Origin: Rotaria sordida
Lineage: Eukaryota; Rotifera; Eurotatoria; Philodinida; Philodinidae
Length of the DNA stretch: 64,000 nt
Direction of reading: 5' to 3'
Assembly (NCBI GenBank): GCA_905250125.1
Contig: CAJNOL010000290.1
Span: 104,344-168,343 of the forward strand
Below the pieces are notes generated by a model. It was given only the letters and a program-made list of their open reading frames with translations, made no database searches and was not told the origin of the DNA. The position numbers and the translations under genes were made by a program. Of the stretch, positions 28,955 to 40,338 are shown piece by piece; positions within the stretch are counted from its first letter, which is position 1, and each line of letters opens with the position of its first letter.

Positions 28955-29710
28955 TTTGTTTAGTAGAACATAAAAAGAAGCATTTTTCTATTCAAAAAAC
29001 GATGAAATAAATATAAAAACAATGGGCTAATGTCTTTTATAAAATATTTTGTTTTAACGAAAAACTTAATAATATGGTCTATCAAACGAACACTGAATAT
29101 TCATTTAACTAGAACAGAATTTACTACTACTGACGAAAGAATCTCTCGAAATGTTTCGCCTCCTTTCTCCTTCTTCACTCCTGCCGGTGTGAATAGTTTT
29201 TCATTTATAGATGTGATATCGAACTCTACTACAAATCTAGAAAAGACATGAATTCTTCTTCCAAAAGTGAATGAATATTTTTATTTTGTTTCTACAATGT
29301 ATAATATGCAATATAAAAGCATTCGTATTTCAGTTAAAATTCGGTGAAAAATAAATTCTTTTTTCTGATTTGTTTGACAGCTATTATATTGATAGAGAAT
29401 TTCAGTTTTCTAGCTTCTTCCACCGCCAACTTTCAAAATTTAGTTTTCGGAAGAAAAACCCTTTAGTAAATACATATACATTCATATGAATGATTCTAAT
29501 GACTCCCTAGACCACCTAGTTCCGTCATCCAAAAAGCTGTTAGTGCAATTCCTGTGGGATTAAAATGCGAAACACGATGTAGCTGTTCTTACTAACCTCA
29601 GAAAGATTTCTTTTTTCTACCTATTATGAGACCCACGTTTTCACCATATTTTTACTTTATCATCAAAATATGCAACAAGAAAGTAATTGATATATTAGAA
29701 CGAAGCATTA

Positions 29711-29739
29711 TTGATATACGATCAAAGGCCGTATATCAA
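29711..29739. repeat. perfect 10-bp inverted repeat
   Basis: TTGATATACG (29711-29720) and CGTATATCAA (29730-29739) are separated by 9 bases. Confidence 0.75.
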
Positions 29740-30720
29740 CAATATCTGTCACGGGTATACGAATGATGCGCACGCAACAAGAAAGGAGACTTTGAAGACA
29801 AAATGGATCCTATTAATCTTACTACACCTTTACCCACACTCACATTCGCACCCGCATTCCCACATTTCACAATCACCGTGGGCTCCTAGAAGCGCCATGC
29901 GCATTATTCGGGATCTCATCTGTCATAGTCTGTGATGGGTCTCCAGGATTTCTGTCATGGTTTGTGAGACGACACGAAAGGATTAGTTCATTTTTCTTGC
30001 TATATCTTTCAACATCCCTTTCGTCGATTACTTATTAGTTATTTATTAATTGATCCGCTTATGAGTTACTAATGAGATAGTAATTCGTTGTTGATTAGAA
30101 ATCAGTGAGTTATGAATTAGGTATTGATTAGAAATGTCTGTTACGGTCTGTGAGAGGGAACAGGTCCAAATTTCTACCCAATGCACATCAACACTCCTTT
30201 TAGATCGTGTTTTACAAAAAGGAGGGAACATATATATATGTACATATATGAATGATTCTAAAGATCTCCTAGTCATAAATTTCCTTTTGTAATAGAGTTT
30301 TCTTCTTCTAAATTCAGATCGAAATCAGATAGCTTATTTTGTGATCAGCTTTTTCACATGCATGGATTGTTCATCCAGACACGAATATTGGTAATTAGTT
30401 ATTTATTTAATCTATTTCCTACGTTATTTTCTCTTGGCTATCTCTTATATTAGTATAAAATACACCCTGTGAAAAGTAAGAGAAAGAAAAATAAATGTAG
30501 GTCCTAGCATAATGTTACAGAGTTGGGCAAGTACGGACTTTCTTGAGTACGAGCACAGCGAAAATTACACTTGAGAACGAGTATTTCGACTATGATTACT
30601 TCGAAACGTGTGTCTATCGCCTTGAGGGTATAATTATCGATTATATATCGGTGCACTTTTACATAGGATTGAGCGCAAATACAATTGGCTATTTGCTTGA
30701 TCTTTGAAGGACAGATGTAT

Positions 30721-30840
30721 GGTGGGTATGGTCTGGGTGTGGATGTGGGTGGGGTTGTGGGGTGTAGGAAGCGAGTCTACCCTTCTATTCGCTTACGCTC
30801 ACACACCAACACCCACACTTCACATCCACACCCTCCAGAC
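30721..30840. repeat. GT-rich / CA-rich foldback tract, telomere-like
   Basis: A GT arm (30721-30768: GGGTGTGGATGTGGGTGGGG and similar) is followed after about 30 bases by a CA arm (30798-30840: ACACCCACAC, CACATCCACACCC). The G-strand units approximate TGTGGG, the telomeric repeat reported for bdelloid rotifers. The order G-strand then C-strand is that of a head-to-head telomere junction or a hairpin. Confidence 0.6.
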
Positions 30841-30984
30841 GACCATCCTCACTTGCATGCTCATCCTCAAATAGCGTAAATTCAAATTGGAACTTTTTGA
30901 GCACAACTCCCTGCGGTCTAAGTGTGTGTAATTGGAGTTTTCCGGCGCGTGGAAAAGTTAGTTGTATGTGGTGTTTCGATGAAA

Positions 30985-31760
30985 TACGAGTAGTTTATGC
31001 ATATTCTTGAAGAATTGAGCTAGAATCATAAAAACAAGGCAACACGAGGCAAAATAACTTTCAACTTCAATGTCGTGATTTTTCTTCTGCAGACGAATGT
31101 TGATTAGAAAGATGTTAGTTTTATTTCGTTGTGACATGTTCTCCCTTTATCGTTTTTTCTTCGACCGTTGCGTTATCTAAAATATATACGTATTTCGTTG
31201 AATGTTCGAGAAAGGGCAAGAAAAAACACAGAGAGATAAGTCCAAATGCCTTCCAACGTCATTTGCGTCATTTTTCTTCTACAGATAAATACTGATTAGA
31301 GAGATGTTAGTTTTTCGTTGTTTATGACATTTTTTTCCCTTTTTTTCACTCCATCATTGCTTTATCTAAGTCATATAAGCATCTTGTTGACAAGGTAGAA
31401 AGGAATACCAGAACACGAAGTGACGAGACCAAGTGGCCTGCCACTTCAATTTCATGATTCTTTTTCTGTAGACAAATATTGATTAGAAAGATGTTAGGTT
31501 TTCATTCGTTCTAGCATGCTCTCCTTTTATGGTTCTTACTACGTCGTTGCTTTATCCGAGGTATACACGCATTTCTTTGAAGACTTGAAAAGCGATAAAC
31601 AAAAAGAGAGAGACGACATCAAGTGACCTCCTCTTGGCGTTCATACATTTTTTCTTGTAGGGGATGAATATTGATTCGAGAGATGTTATTTCTTCCTTCA
31701 TTGTAATATGCTCTCTTTTTATTTTGCTTTTACTTAAATCGCTGCTTTTTGTGAGGATTT
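30985..31760. repeat. tandem satellite, about 190-bp unit, four diverged copies
   Basis: The landmark GATTAGAAAGATGTTAG (with variants) recurs with its GATGTTA(G/T) core at 31111, 31303, 31490 and 31682, a spacing of 192, 187 and 192. Around each landmark the same order of elements recurs: an (A)CTTC..A.T..C/GT.ATT block, T-rich TTTTTCTTCT, the landmark, CTCCCTTTAT, a TCGTTGCTTTATC block and an AAGACTTGA/AAGGTAGA-type block. Copies are strongly diverged. Confidence 0.75.
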
Positions 31761-32481
31761 TTTCGAATAGCCTCAAAAAGAAAATGCAGCAAGTCAGATT
31801 TAAAATCGATCACAATGAAACAACACCATTGTCATTACTGTCTCTGGTCCAAACAATGCGATCAACACCGACAAGAAAAATTGTTTCGTTTCGAACTTAG
31901 CAGCAACTTGATTGCTTGATTGTGGTGTTTATGCTTTGAGTGGTGGTTAAAAGCTCGAATTTATAGTTCGATTTTCAAAGTAAACGGTTCAAATTAAGAT
32001 TCATTTTAGCTTGTTTCGTTAGAGCTGTCTCACACATCCGTAAGCTAAGACTTTCCTAAAAAATGAATAAGATCTTGATATACGATTGACCAAGAAACAT
32101 TTTCTTTTCTTGATCTTAGACTGTTCTCGACCATGTCAAGTCCAACTTGCTGTGAGAGATCAGAAAAGAAGGCCACTGTACTTCCAGGAAAGTGGTAGAT
32201 TTCTCATCAATTTGCTTGATAGGTTGTGACAATAACTGTTCTGAAAGATATCAATATCTGTGTCATAAATCTCACCCACTTACTCGATTGAATGGCTAAC
32301 TTTCGATCATAAATCAATCGAGATTCTATAGAGATCGGGTACTATTGAAATATAAGCAGTACAATTTTATTTTTTATAAAAATCGACAAGCATGTTTTTA
32401 AAGACAACTCAAAAATAGTTATGATGCAGATACTACTGCCAATTCAGAACGTCTTTGATGTTATTAAGCCAAATTGATATA

Positions 32482-34865
32482 TCATTTAGGTGGAAATGGA
32501 GGTTTAGAGATGGCGACACTCTCTGTCAAGTTGCTTGGCGTCGATGGCGATTGGTTCTGTGAATCAGACTTTGAACTAGAAGCCTTCTGGACAGTATGTT
32601 TCGCTTCGTGCTTCGTGCCACTCTGACTAGGCTGTGTTGCTGATGCAGGCCTTGTCGATCGTGTCTCTTTGGGTGCCTTAGCATCTGCTTTATTCAAGCC
32701 TGTTTCTTGTGAGGAATTTGCTGGTCCCTGTGTAGTGACTTTGTGGTGAAGCCCCTGTTGAGATGAAGGAGTTGATTGTGGTTTATTTTTTGATGTCGAT
32801 TTTGGCCCTGACTCCGCCATCGGTGATGAAGTACTGACAACATCCGAACTAGTTGGCGTTGGTTGCCACAGTTGTCCTTCGTAGGTGATCCACTTGCTCA
32901 AACATTTGATAAAATCACAGGCATAGAGATGTTTCACCCATTTTTGTGGTAGATTTTCGAAGCCATAGAGAGCGCCAGCCAATTGACCATAAATTGCGGC
33001 AGTTGTGTCTGTATCGTCGCCAAGATTGACAGCATTGAGTGCACCCGTTTCGAAACAGTCCTTATCGGACCAAAGAGCCCACAGGGCGGCTTCCAGAGCG
33101 TTAACAATATATCCTTTACCTCGAATACCGGCGTCATAACCTTTGTATTTCTTGTATGATCCATTGGCAATTCTCTGGATCTCCGGAGTTAGTGGCTCGT
33201 TGTTGAACCAAGATATATGCTCGGAGTAAAATTCTTTATCTAGCAATTTTTCTTTTGTTTCTTTTCGAAGAGCGGCTACGATTAGAGCACCGTAATACCG
33301 ACAAGCATCATACGCTTTGCGATCACCATGAGTGATGACACCACTAAGACCGGAAAATTCGACGGCTTGAACAGGATCTTTGTGGAAGAACAGAGGCACG
33401 GGTGCCAATCGCATTAGGGCTCCATTACCTGCTACTCCATCTTCACTACAATACACATCGAATTGGTCTAGTAGATGAGGGTCTGAGAGATGGTCTAAAT
33501 GTTCAAGACGAATTTGATGTGTGTCGGCAAATTTTCGTTGACGACGTTCGAATTCGCGCAACGACTGACGGGTGGCAGTGCCGATATCAAAACATTGTCC
33601 AGTAGAGGACATATAACCATATTTGTGCCACCACTTGTAGCGAACTAATTGATCGTAGGGAATAAAATCACGATGAATCACCAATGAACTTGCCAAACAA
33701 AGAGCCATGGAGGTGTCATCCGTGAACTAAATACGTATTTATCACAAACGATTTCGTCGCCCATGCCTTGTGCTTATTGTAAGCACATTTTGTGAACGGT
33801 AAGGATATTGGGCGTGGGTGTGGGTTTGGACACGCATACCCGAGCTTACATCCATATTTTGGCGTTTTTTTTTATGTGTATTTTCTCTGGACTACGATAT
33901 ATTTTTTATTAAAATAATACCCTATCGTACTTTTTTTTTGTGTTTATTTAATTAATGATTATTTAAGAAACGAGTCGTTATATTTGAAAAAAACCATGAA
34001 ATATATTTGTTATAAGATGACTGAGAAATTTACTGTCTATTTGATTCAATCGAAAGTTAGAGGTATCGCTTTTGCCCCACTTTATGTCCTGTCATGCCGT
34101 TCGGCAGAACGAATGTTGACTGCACAATAGGACAGAACAAAAAAAGTTGTTCGGTACTCATCTCTGCTTGACATCACTCCTAGCATTGGCACTAATCGAC
34201 AGAACGAATTATAAATACCGAATTGTAGGAAACGTTAAAGATCAACGTCCCATCTCAATATTAACGATACTTATACGAAAATCTCTAGTTGAACAGATTC
34301 CAGAAAATCTTTTGAAACTTGGTTCGAGCAGAATGTGAAGCTAGTCCAAGGAGGCTTGTGCATGTTGTGAAACTCGATTAGATATAAGTGTTCAATTATA
34401 TAGGAAGAAAAGTGAAACTCCGTCATATGTTTTGCTTCACAAACCCATAACAGACAAATGGAATGGAGAATACTTCCGAGAATCACAGACCATGATAAAC
34501 ATTTCGATATACTTGTTTATCTAGCCTTCAAAAATAAAAGACATCATGAATAGGGCTCTGGTTTATCAGTAGAGCTAATCCATCATATTTCACATTACAC
34601 TCCAGAAGAGACGACAGTCAAAGCATTTTTTTAGTATAAAGAGAAGGAACTTTACCTGTCCTTTTTTCAGACCCCATGTTCCTCCACCCACAAGGTCTCG
34701 CACTGGATGCTGAAGAAGATATTGTCGAGGCCGAAATTCGACATGCCCACCGAGTGCATCACCCAAGGCCATACCAACCATGGATCCTTGGACACGATCT
34801 AATATAGCATCGTCGACATTTACAGGGGGATTTTTCATCACAGTTTGTAAATCTTCCGGAGTCAT
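32482..34865 (-). CDS. ADP-ribosylglycohydrolase (DraG family) with low-complexity C-terminal tail
   Basis: The family hydrolyses ADP-ribose from proteins or small molecules using a binuclear metal centre. Two exons, 34656-34865 and 32482-33726, give 484 residues. The domain begins DRVQGSMVGMALGDALGGH. Metal-site motifs are FTDDTSMA (residues 71-78, straddling the splice junction exactly) and LGDDTDTTAA (about 305-314); GNGALMRLAP is also characteristic. From about residue 360 a Ser/Thr/Pro/Gln/Lys-rich tail of some 125 residues is added. Start: the first ATG in the first exon is at 34865; the frame stays open upstream to a TAA and an acceptor-like AAAG precedes 34932, so an extra 5' exon is possible. 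The gene is clearly richer in G+C than its neighbours. Bacterial-type family, odd composition and a repeat-rich setting point to horizontal acquisition (inference). Confidence 0.9.
33727..34655 (-). other. 929-base intron with GT/CA foldback
   Basis: The only intron of the glycohydrolase gene. Donor GTAAAG and acceptor TTTAG are intact. It contains a small GT/CA foldback at 33809-33855 (GGCGTGGGTGTGGGTTTGG, then ACACGCATACCCGAG). It is more than ten times longer than most introns here. Confidence 0.7.
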
Positions 34866-35632
34866 AATCGATTCTTTGTCATTCGAGTGATACAGACAAT
34901 TCAGCCAAGGTTTTTCTAAAGGCAAATCAATATTTTCTTTTAGGATGTGAATGTGAGTGTATTAGTGAAGGTAAGTGTCTGCTTGTAAGTTCTACGAGAA
35001 ATTGAGTTGATCTCGTTTACTTTTATGTTTTTCAAGCTAGTATGACTTTCATATGTTTCACCATTTGATACTTCTAGTCTATCCACAGACCAACGACAGG
35101 TACTGATGATAAGATTAAAAATGCTTTATTTATTAATAGTTTTCAGTCCGAATGATTTTGTTCTGGATCAAAACAATAACGTTTACAATCCAAAAAATGA
35201 AATAAAAATAAGTAAACAATTTAGATCGTTGTGAATGTGGATATGTGATGTAGCAGTGGTGGTAGTTGTGGGAGTGAGTGTAAGGGTGTGGTTCTTCTCA
35301 ACAATCGATCCCACACGTACACGTACACGCACACCCACACTCAATGAACTTGATTTAATGGCGAGTTAAGTAAAAAAAGGGTAGAAATTGACGTTCAGCT
35401 GTTTCGGCTAGAGTTTTCATGGATGCTCTCTGAAATCTATAAATGACCATTGATTTTCTCTAAGACAAACTCAAAAAGAGAGTGGATTTTGAGGCGTCAG
35501 AAACTTATCCATGAATTCTTTTTTCAGATTAGGTCGTAAAATACTAAAAAAGAGTGTGTACATCAAGAGCCTGAACAGTCTATTCCATTTCGATTGGCAG
35601 AAGGTGCTCCCCAAAAATATACATTTCAAAAT
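34866..35632. other. noncoding, GT/CA tracts, up to assembly gap
   Basis: No gene is supported. Contains a GT tract at 34943-34980 and the foldback at 35230-35343. Confidence 0.55.
35230..35343. repeat. GT-rich / CA-rich foldback tract, second copy
   Basis: GT arm 35230-35292 (GTTGTGGGAGTGAGTGTAAG and similar), then CA arm 35309-35343 (CCCACACGTACACGTACACG). Same arrangement as at 30721-30840 and 37688-37771. Confidence 0.6.
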
Positions 35633-35732
35633 NNNNNNNNNNNNNNNNNNNNNNNNNNNNNNNNNNNNNNNNNNNNNNNNNNNNNNNNNNNNNNNNNNNN
35701 NNNNNNNNNNNNNNNNNNNNNNNNNNNNNNNN
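35633..35732. other. assembly gap, 100 N
   Basis: Exactly 100 ambiguous bases, the usual placeholder for a gap of unknown size. Adjacency of the sequences on either side is therefore a scaffolding claim, not sequence. Confidence 0.99.
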
Positions 35733-35774
35733 GGTTTATGAAGAAAAAGGGTATATGAAAGCGTTTATAAGGTT

Positions 35775-35799
35775 AATAAACCCTTTTAAAGGGTTTATT
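35775..35799. repeat. 12-bp palindrome beside the gap
   Basis: AATAAACCCTTT (35775-35786) and AAAGGGTTTATT (35788-35799) are separated by one base. A strong foldback immediately beside the gap. Confidence 0.8.
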
Positions 35800-35899
35800 A
35801 TTCTATGCCTATTTTTTACAGTAAACCCTACCCATCGGGTGTGAATGTGAATGAAGAGAAGACCTACATCAACATCCGCGCCCTAGTAATTTCATTTGA

Positions 35900-36421
35900 A
35901 AAGATGAAAATGGACTACCAGGTGGATTGTATATTCAAGGTGGGAGTGCATCCATTCGAAATACTGTCATTGCTAATAATTCAGCAGATGGTGCCGGTGG
36001 ATTATTTTTAGCTAATGAGAAATTTGTAACATTGAATAATGTCAATTTTTTAGACAAAAAGGCATATACATGCCTCGATGCTGCAATATTATGTTCAAAT
36101 CCTGTATCAGGTTCATTTTCTGGTCTAACTGTAGCTAATAATAAAGCTGATGGATTTGGTGCAGTATTCTGTTTTTGTAGTACATCAGTAACACTTTCAA
36201 ATTCAATCATTGCTAATAATACTGTAGGTAATCCTTGGTCAGCCAATGCATATTCGAGTATGATAAACGATGGAACAGGTGTAATTCAATCATCGAGCAA
36301 CAAACAAAGCCCAACTACTATAGCAGATGCTCCTCGGACGAATGGATCGGTAAACATGGAAAATAATATTTCAGTAGTACTGGATAAAACCTCATGGAAA
36401 ATTCAGGCCATTGGTGCATAA
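35900..36421 (+). pseudogene. beta-helix / Pmp-like repeat protein fragment
   Basis: Open frame of 173 residues after an in-frame TGA at 35897-35899; the first ATG is at 35927. It contains at least two parallel beta-helix-type repeats: GGLYIQGGSASIRNTVIANN with SADGAGGLFLA, and GLTVANNKADGFGAVF with SVTLSNSIIANNT. The glycine/asparagine pattern resembles right-handed beta-helix or chlamydial polymorphic-membrane-protein repeats. It has no start context, no signal peptide and lies just after the gap. It is therefore most likely the 3' end of a larger gene, or a relic, whose remainder is lost in the gap or in other frames. A bacterial origin is possible but unproven. Confidence 0.5.
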
Positions 36422-37687
36422 GTCGTATATTCAGGCCCAATGATTGTTTCTGGCTTACAAACTGAAAATGTTTGTCTAAATGTTTCGATTCAAGTAACAG
36501 CGCTTACCTTTTATCCACATTGTAAACTACCAATCTGAAGTTTTATACCTTTACTTAAACTTTCAATTCATCAAAGTGAATATTTTATGAAGATTAATTT
36601 TACTAATCTCTAGTCAAACTGTATGCTCGGTAGAGAAGAAGAATAATTTTCATCAAAATATCATCGAGAAAAACTACGGTTGTGGTCAGAATGTAGTTCA
36701 TTACATAAAAAACATGGATTTGAACTAAACTTCCGTGTTCTAACGATATCCAAGCAAGACAATAGTATAATTCGAACTAAACCCAGGTCAACAAATCAGA
36801 CGTAATGCCTTGTAAGATTAAATGAAATCGTATAAAGAATTATTGTCTCAAGCATCTTGCACTTAATCATACTTTAAGATTCTTGAAAGACCTTACCATC
36901 TGATCGTTTGATCTAGGTGTTGATGTGGATGTGAAAGAGAATAGCCTGCAGTGTTGGTCAAGGTTTGCATGATAAGCTGTTTGTTGATCGATATGTTGCA
37001 GACTGTGATGAGGTTGTGGTTTGTTATGTGTATGAGAGGATGGTCTACGTTTTAGTTTCCATTTGGATGTTAGTTTTCTTGTGGTTGTTGGTTTGGATGA
37101 GTTTGAATGTTTCTACGGTAGCAGGAAGTTTATAATGTGGTAGAATGTCGATCAATTGACGGGTATGGTGGGAACCTTGGTGTTTGATTGAATATAGGGG
37201 TGCTGGCGACTACTTTATTGTTTGAAGGTGTTGATTTCGATTTGGGTTGCGAGAGCATATGGGTGTGAGCTTTGCTTAGGATGCTTGCAGATTTTATGTG
37301 GGTCTGATTGTAAATGCAAATTGAAGTTAGATACATTAGAAGTTGGTGTGGTTGGGGCTATGAAGATGGTTTTTTCAGTCATAATTTATTTGATTCTTGA
37401 TGCAGATATCAATGGAAGATGTCGGTGGGCTAACTTCATGTGAATATCGATGTTGGTGTAACTACATGTATAGGCATGAACTTCGCTTTAGTTGATTGTG
37501 TACGTGTGTGTTCGTGTCAAAGGATGGAAACATCAGTACAGGATTGGACTTTGTGTGTGATTGATGTTTTCATGTGCATCTGTGTTCCTATCTATTTATT
37601 CCCACCACCACACATCCATACCGTAACCACAGTCATTATGTCGGTAAAAAGTTTCGTACTGTGGTTAACGTCAAAGGTTGTAAAACA

Positions 37688-37771
37688 GGGTGTGAGTGTG
37701 AGTGTGGGTGAGAGTCAGAGCAAGATCTCTATTCTATCCACAGTGGACACTCACACGTACACCCCACAACC
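37688..37771. repeat. GT-rich / CA-rich foldback tract, third copy
   Basis: GT arm 37688-37711 (GGGTGTGAGTGTGAGTGTGG) and CA arm 37747-37771 (ACTCACACGTACACCCCACA) around a 35-base spacer. Confidence 0.6.
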
Positions 37772-38382
37772 TTGCTGTAGACAAAAAAATAAATAAAGTA
37801 CTGTCAAAGTTTTTTCGCCAATTTTTTATATAATACCTCAGAGATGGTTTCTAAGTCATTTTCAACGATATCATCATTGAACAAAAGTTTGGACGATGTC
37901 ACAGATATGATGTTTTTCTATTGTTTTTTGTGAAGCCAATAGTAACTTTTCTAACTTGTGTAACATTGTATTGTTCCTTATTTAATTCAAGTTCAAGTAG
38001 TTCATATTCGAGTCTTGAAACTAAAAATGAATAATACAAGTTTAGATTCAAAGATCATGTCCAACTCGAATATAATTTGATACATTTAAATGAATTACTC
38101 TGGTATTACAAAAATGACCGCAAGACAAGATTGACTCGACAAGTAGAAAGAAACCAATGTAACATTCAATATCTGTTCCATAGTTGGTCGAAACTTGAAA
38201 AAAATCAAAGCTAAGTAGATGGAAACAACTCTCGGTTTGTAAATCGAAATCCTTTCGAGCTATTTTGAACAAACAAAGAAATTTATTGACTAAGAATATT
38301 CTTGATTTAGTCTTTTCTTTTCTCAATTCTGTCCAAAGGATCTCGAAGAGAAACATCGTGCTGTTGAATTAAATATTTCAAC

Positions 38383-38640
38383 CAGAGATATCCTTCGCGG
38401 CTGAAAATCTGCCGCTGCCACGCCACGATGACCTATAAAAAATCTTGCCGCGGTGGTTTTCAAAAAAGTGTTTCTAATTTCACTGCTGCGACTATATTTG
38501 ACCAGAGATATTGGTACTAGTCCATCAGGTTCATTCAGTTTCGGGATGTTTCGTTTGTAAACCCTGAAATTCTATTAAATTCATGCAGCTTTTCAATGTC
38601 CTCCAAAAAAATCCTGCCGCTGCCGCGATGGACATCTCTG
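38383..38640. mobile_element. hAT-like MITE, 258 bp, with 8-bp target duplication
   Basis: Ends are inverted: CAGAGATATCCTTCGCGGC on the left and, read inward from the right, CAGAGATGTCCATCGCGGC (17 of 19 identical). The element is flanked by perfect direct repeats ATTTCAAC at 38375-38382 and 38641-38648. CAGAG-type ends plus an 8-bp duplication are diagnostic of hAT transposons. At 258 bp with no open frame it is non-autonomous. Both subterminal regions are GC-rich (CTGCCGCTGCC), unlike the host DNA. Confidence 0.88.
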
Positions 38641-40338
38641 ATTTCAACTAACATTTGACCACATTGTTTTAGATATTCAATCGACACCTACATCTTCATC
38701 AATGTCGATTTCTCTAAATCAAAATAGAAGTTAGATGGGGAAAATCTCTGAGGAATATCCATTCAAACAAAGTTTTGAGTTGAAAAATCAAAAGAATTCG
38801 ATTGATTCCGAAAAATGTTAAGAAGAAATGATACAGATCAAATAATTCATCAGTAATTACCGTTGTGACATTATATGTCCTTACATTGATTTCAAAGAAA
38901 AGTCTTCAAATATCAAACAAATAGACTTAACTCTAAGAAAAGTTCTATTGAGAGAGAAGCATCAATGGGTGACGCATCAGCACTGCAAGTTATAGCAATT
39001 GTTTTCTCAACTTGTCCACCTCTCCTATATATACTAAAGTAAAACTACTTAACCTAACGTACACATATTCAATATCTTGAAGGTGAGAATGGATAATTGT
39101 TAAAATGTCAGGTAAGTTTTTACATGACTATCAAGATGTGACTACACTGATCAGTGAACGACAGGTAACGACAAAAGAAAAAAAATTGAGTTTTTGCTAA
39201 ATTAGATTGAGTAAATCTTCTCTGTTCGATAAAAAGCGCATACACTATTCGGAAGAGCATTGAAGCTATTGTCTGATGAGTTAATACTGAAGCTCTATAA
39301 ATATCATGCCCTTGAGAAAACTAAATTCAAGAAAAAAACAACCCATTTCTATGGAACCATTCACTAAACAGAGAAGGCAGAAATGCGGAATGAACCCATT
39401 AAAAAGCTAAGTGTTTTCCAAAAAAAAATTGAATCAACGTCACTCATGATTGTTTTTGGTAAGATATCACCATTGAAATTCGTACGAAGAAAAGAATAAC
39501 TTTATGCTGTATAGTTATTACAATGATACATCACACTAATTCATTTGGAAAAATGTGTCTTTCTATTTATCTAATGACCCATTACTGATTGGTTATCACA
39601 TTTGTATTGAGCAAATTTCAGGAATTTTTCTTAGTTTGACATTGAAAAGTTGTCATAATCGTTACTATGTAGTACCGATAAACGCCATGTTCAATGCAAT
39701 GTAATTTGGTTTACAATATTTTAATGATGCTATTTGAAATCACAATGTTATCTTATGGAATAGCATCTTTACACAGATTGTAGTTCTCACTTCTCTTTAT
39801 ATTCATATAAACTTTTAGAGGACAATGACTTAGTTGAATGGCTATTAGACAAATTTCGTTCAATGAAAACTCAATAATTTATACTTACCACAACCTAAAT
39901 ATTGTTAAATGCATATACCATAGTATAGATGTTGATTGTGCATTTTCGGTATATCATCTGTTAATAGCAATTTTCTGACTAAATTAAACTTCTTTTTTTA
40001 CGTGTATGTTCTCTTTAGTTTTTGAAGATTTGTTTGAAGAACTAATACTTTTTCAGTACCTATCAACTTTAAGAGCATATCCTGATATTGAAGTATCACT
40101 CACGAATGGGCACTTTGACAATCATATCCTGACTGACAGTCAAGCTTAGGATAGGATCATATGTTGGATAGATCAGATGAAACTGAACAGTCAATTGAAT
40201 TTAACCTGACCTTGAATAAATTCTGAGTTAATTTCTACGAATAATTCGACTCTTTCTCTCAAAACTAAACAGATTTCGATGGGAAAGCTGAACAAAATCA
40301 GTATCGGTTTAATTTCTATAGTAGATCTGCGTACTTAA

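Larger units (their letters stand above)
28955..32481. other. accessory intergenic region rich in repeats
   Basis: No supported gene. Contents include a 10-bp hairpin at 29711-29739, CA-rich tract 29826-29880, duplicated segments near 29487-29510 and 30249-30271, the GT/CA foldback at 30721-30840 and the 190-bp satellite at about 30985-31760 (separate entries). Base composition is visibly less AT-rich than in the gene clusters to the left. Confidence 0.6.
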
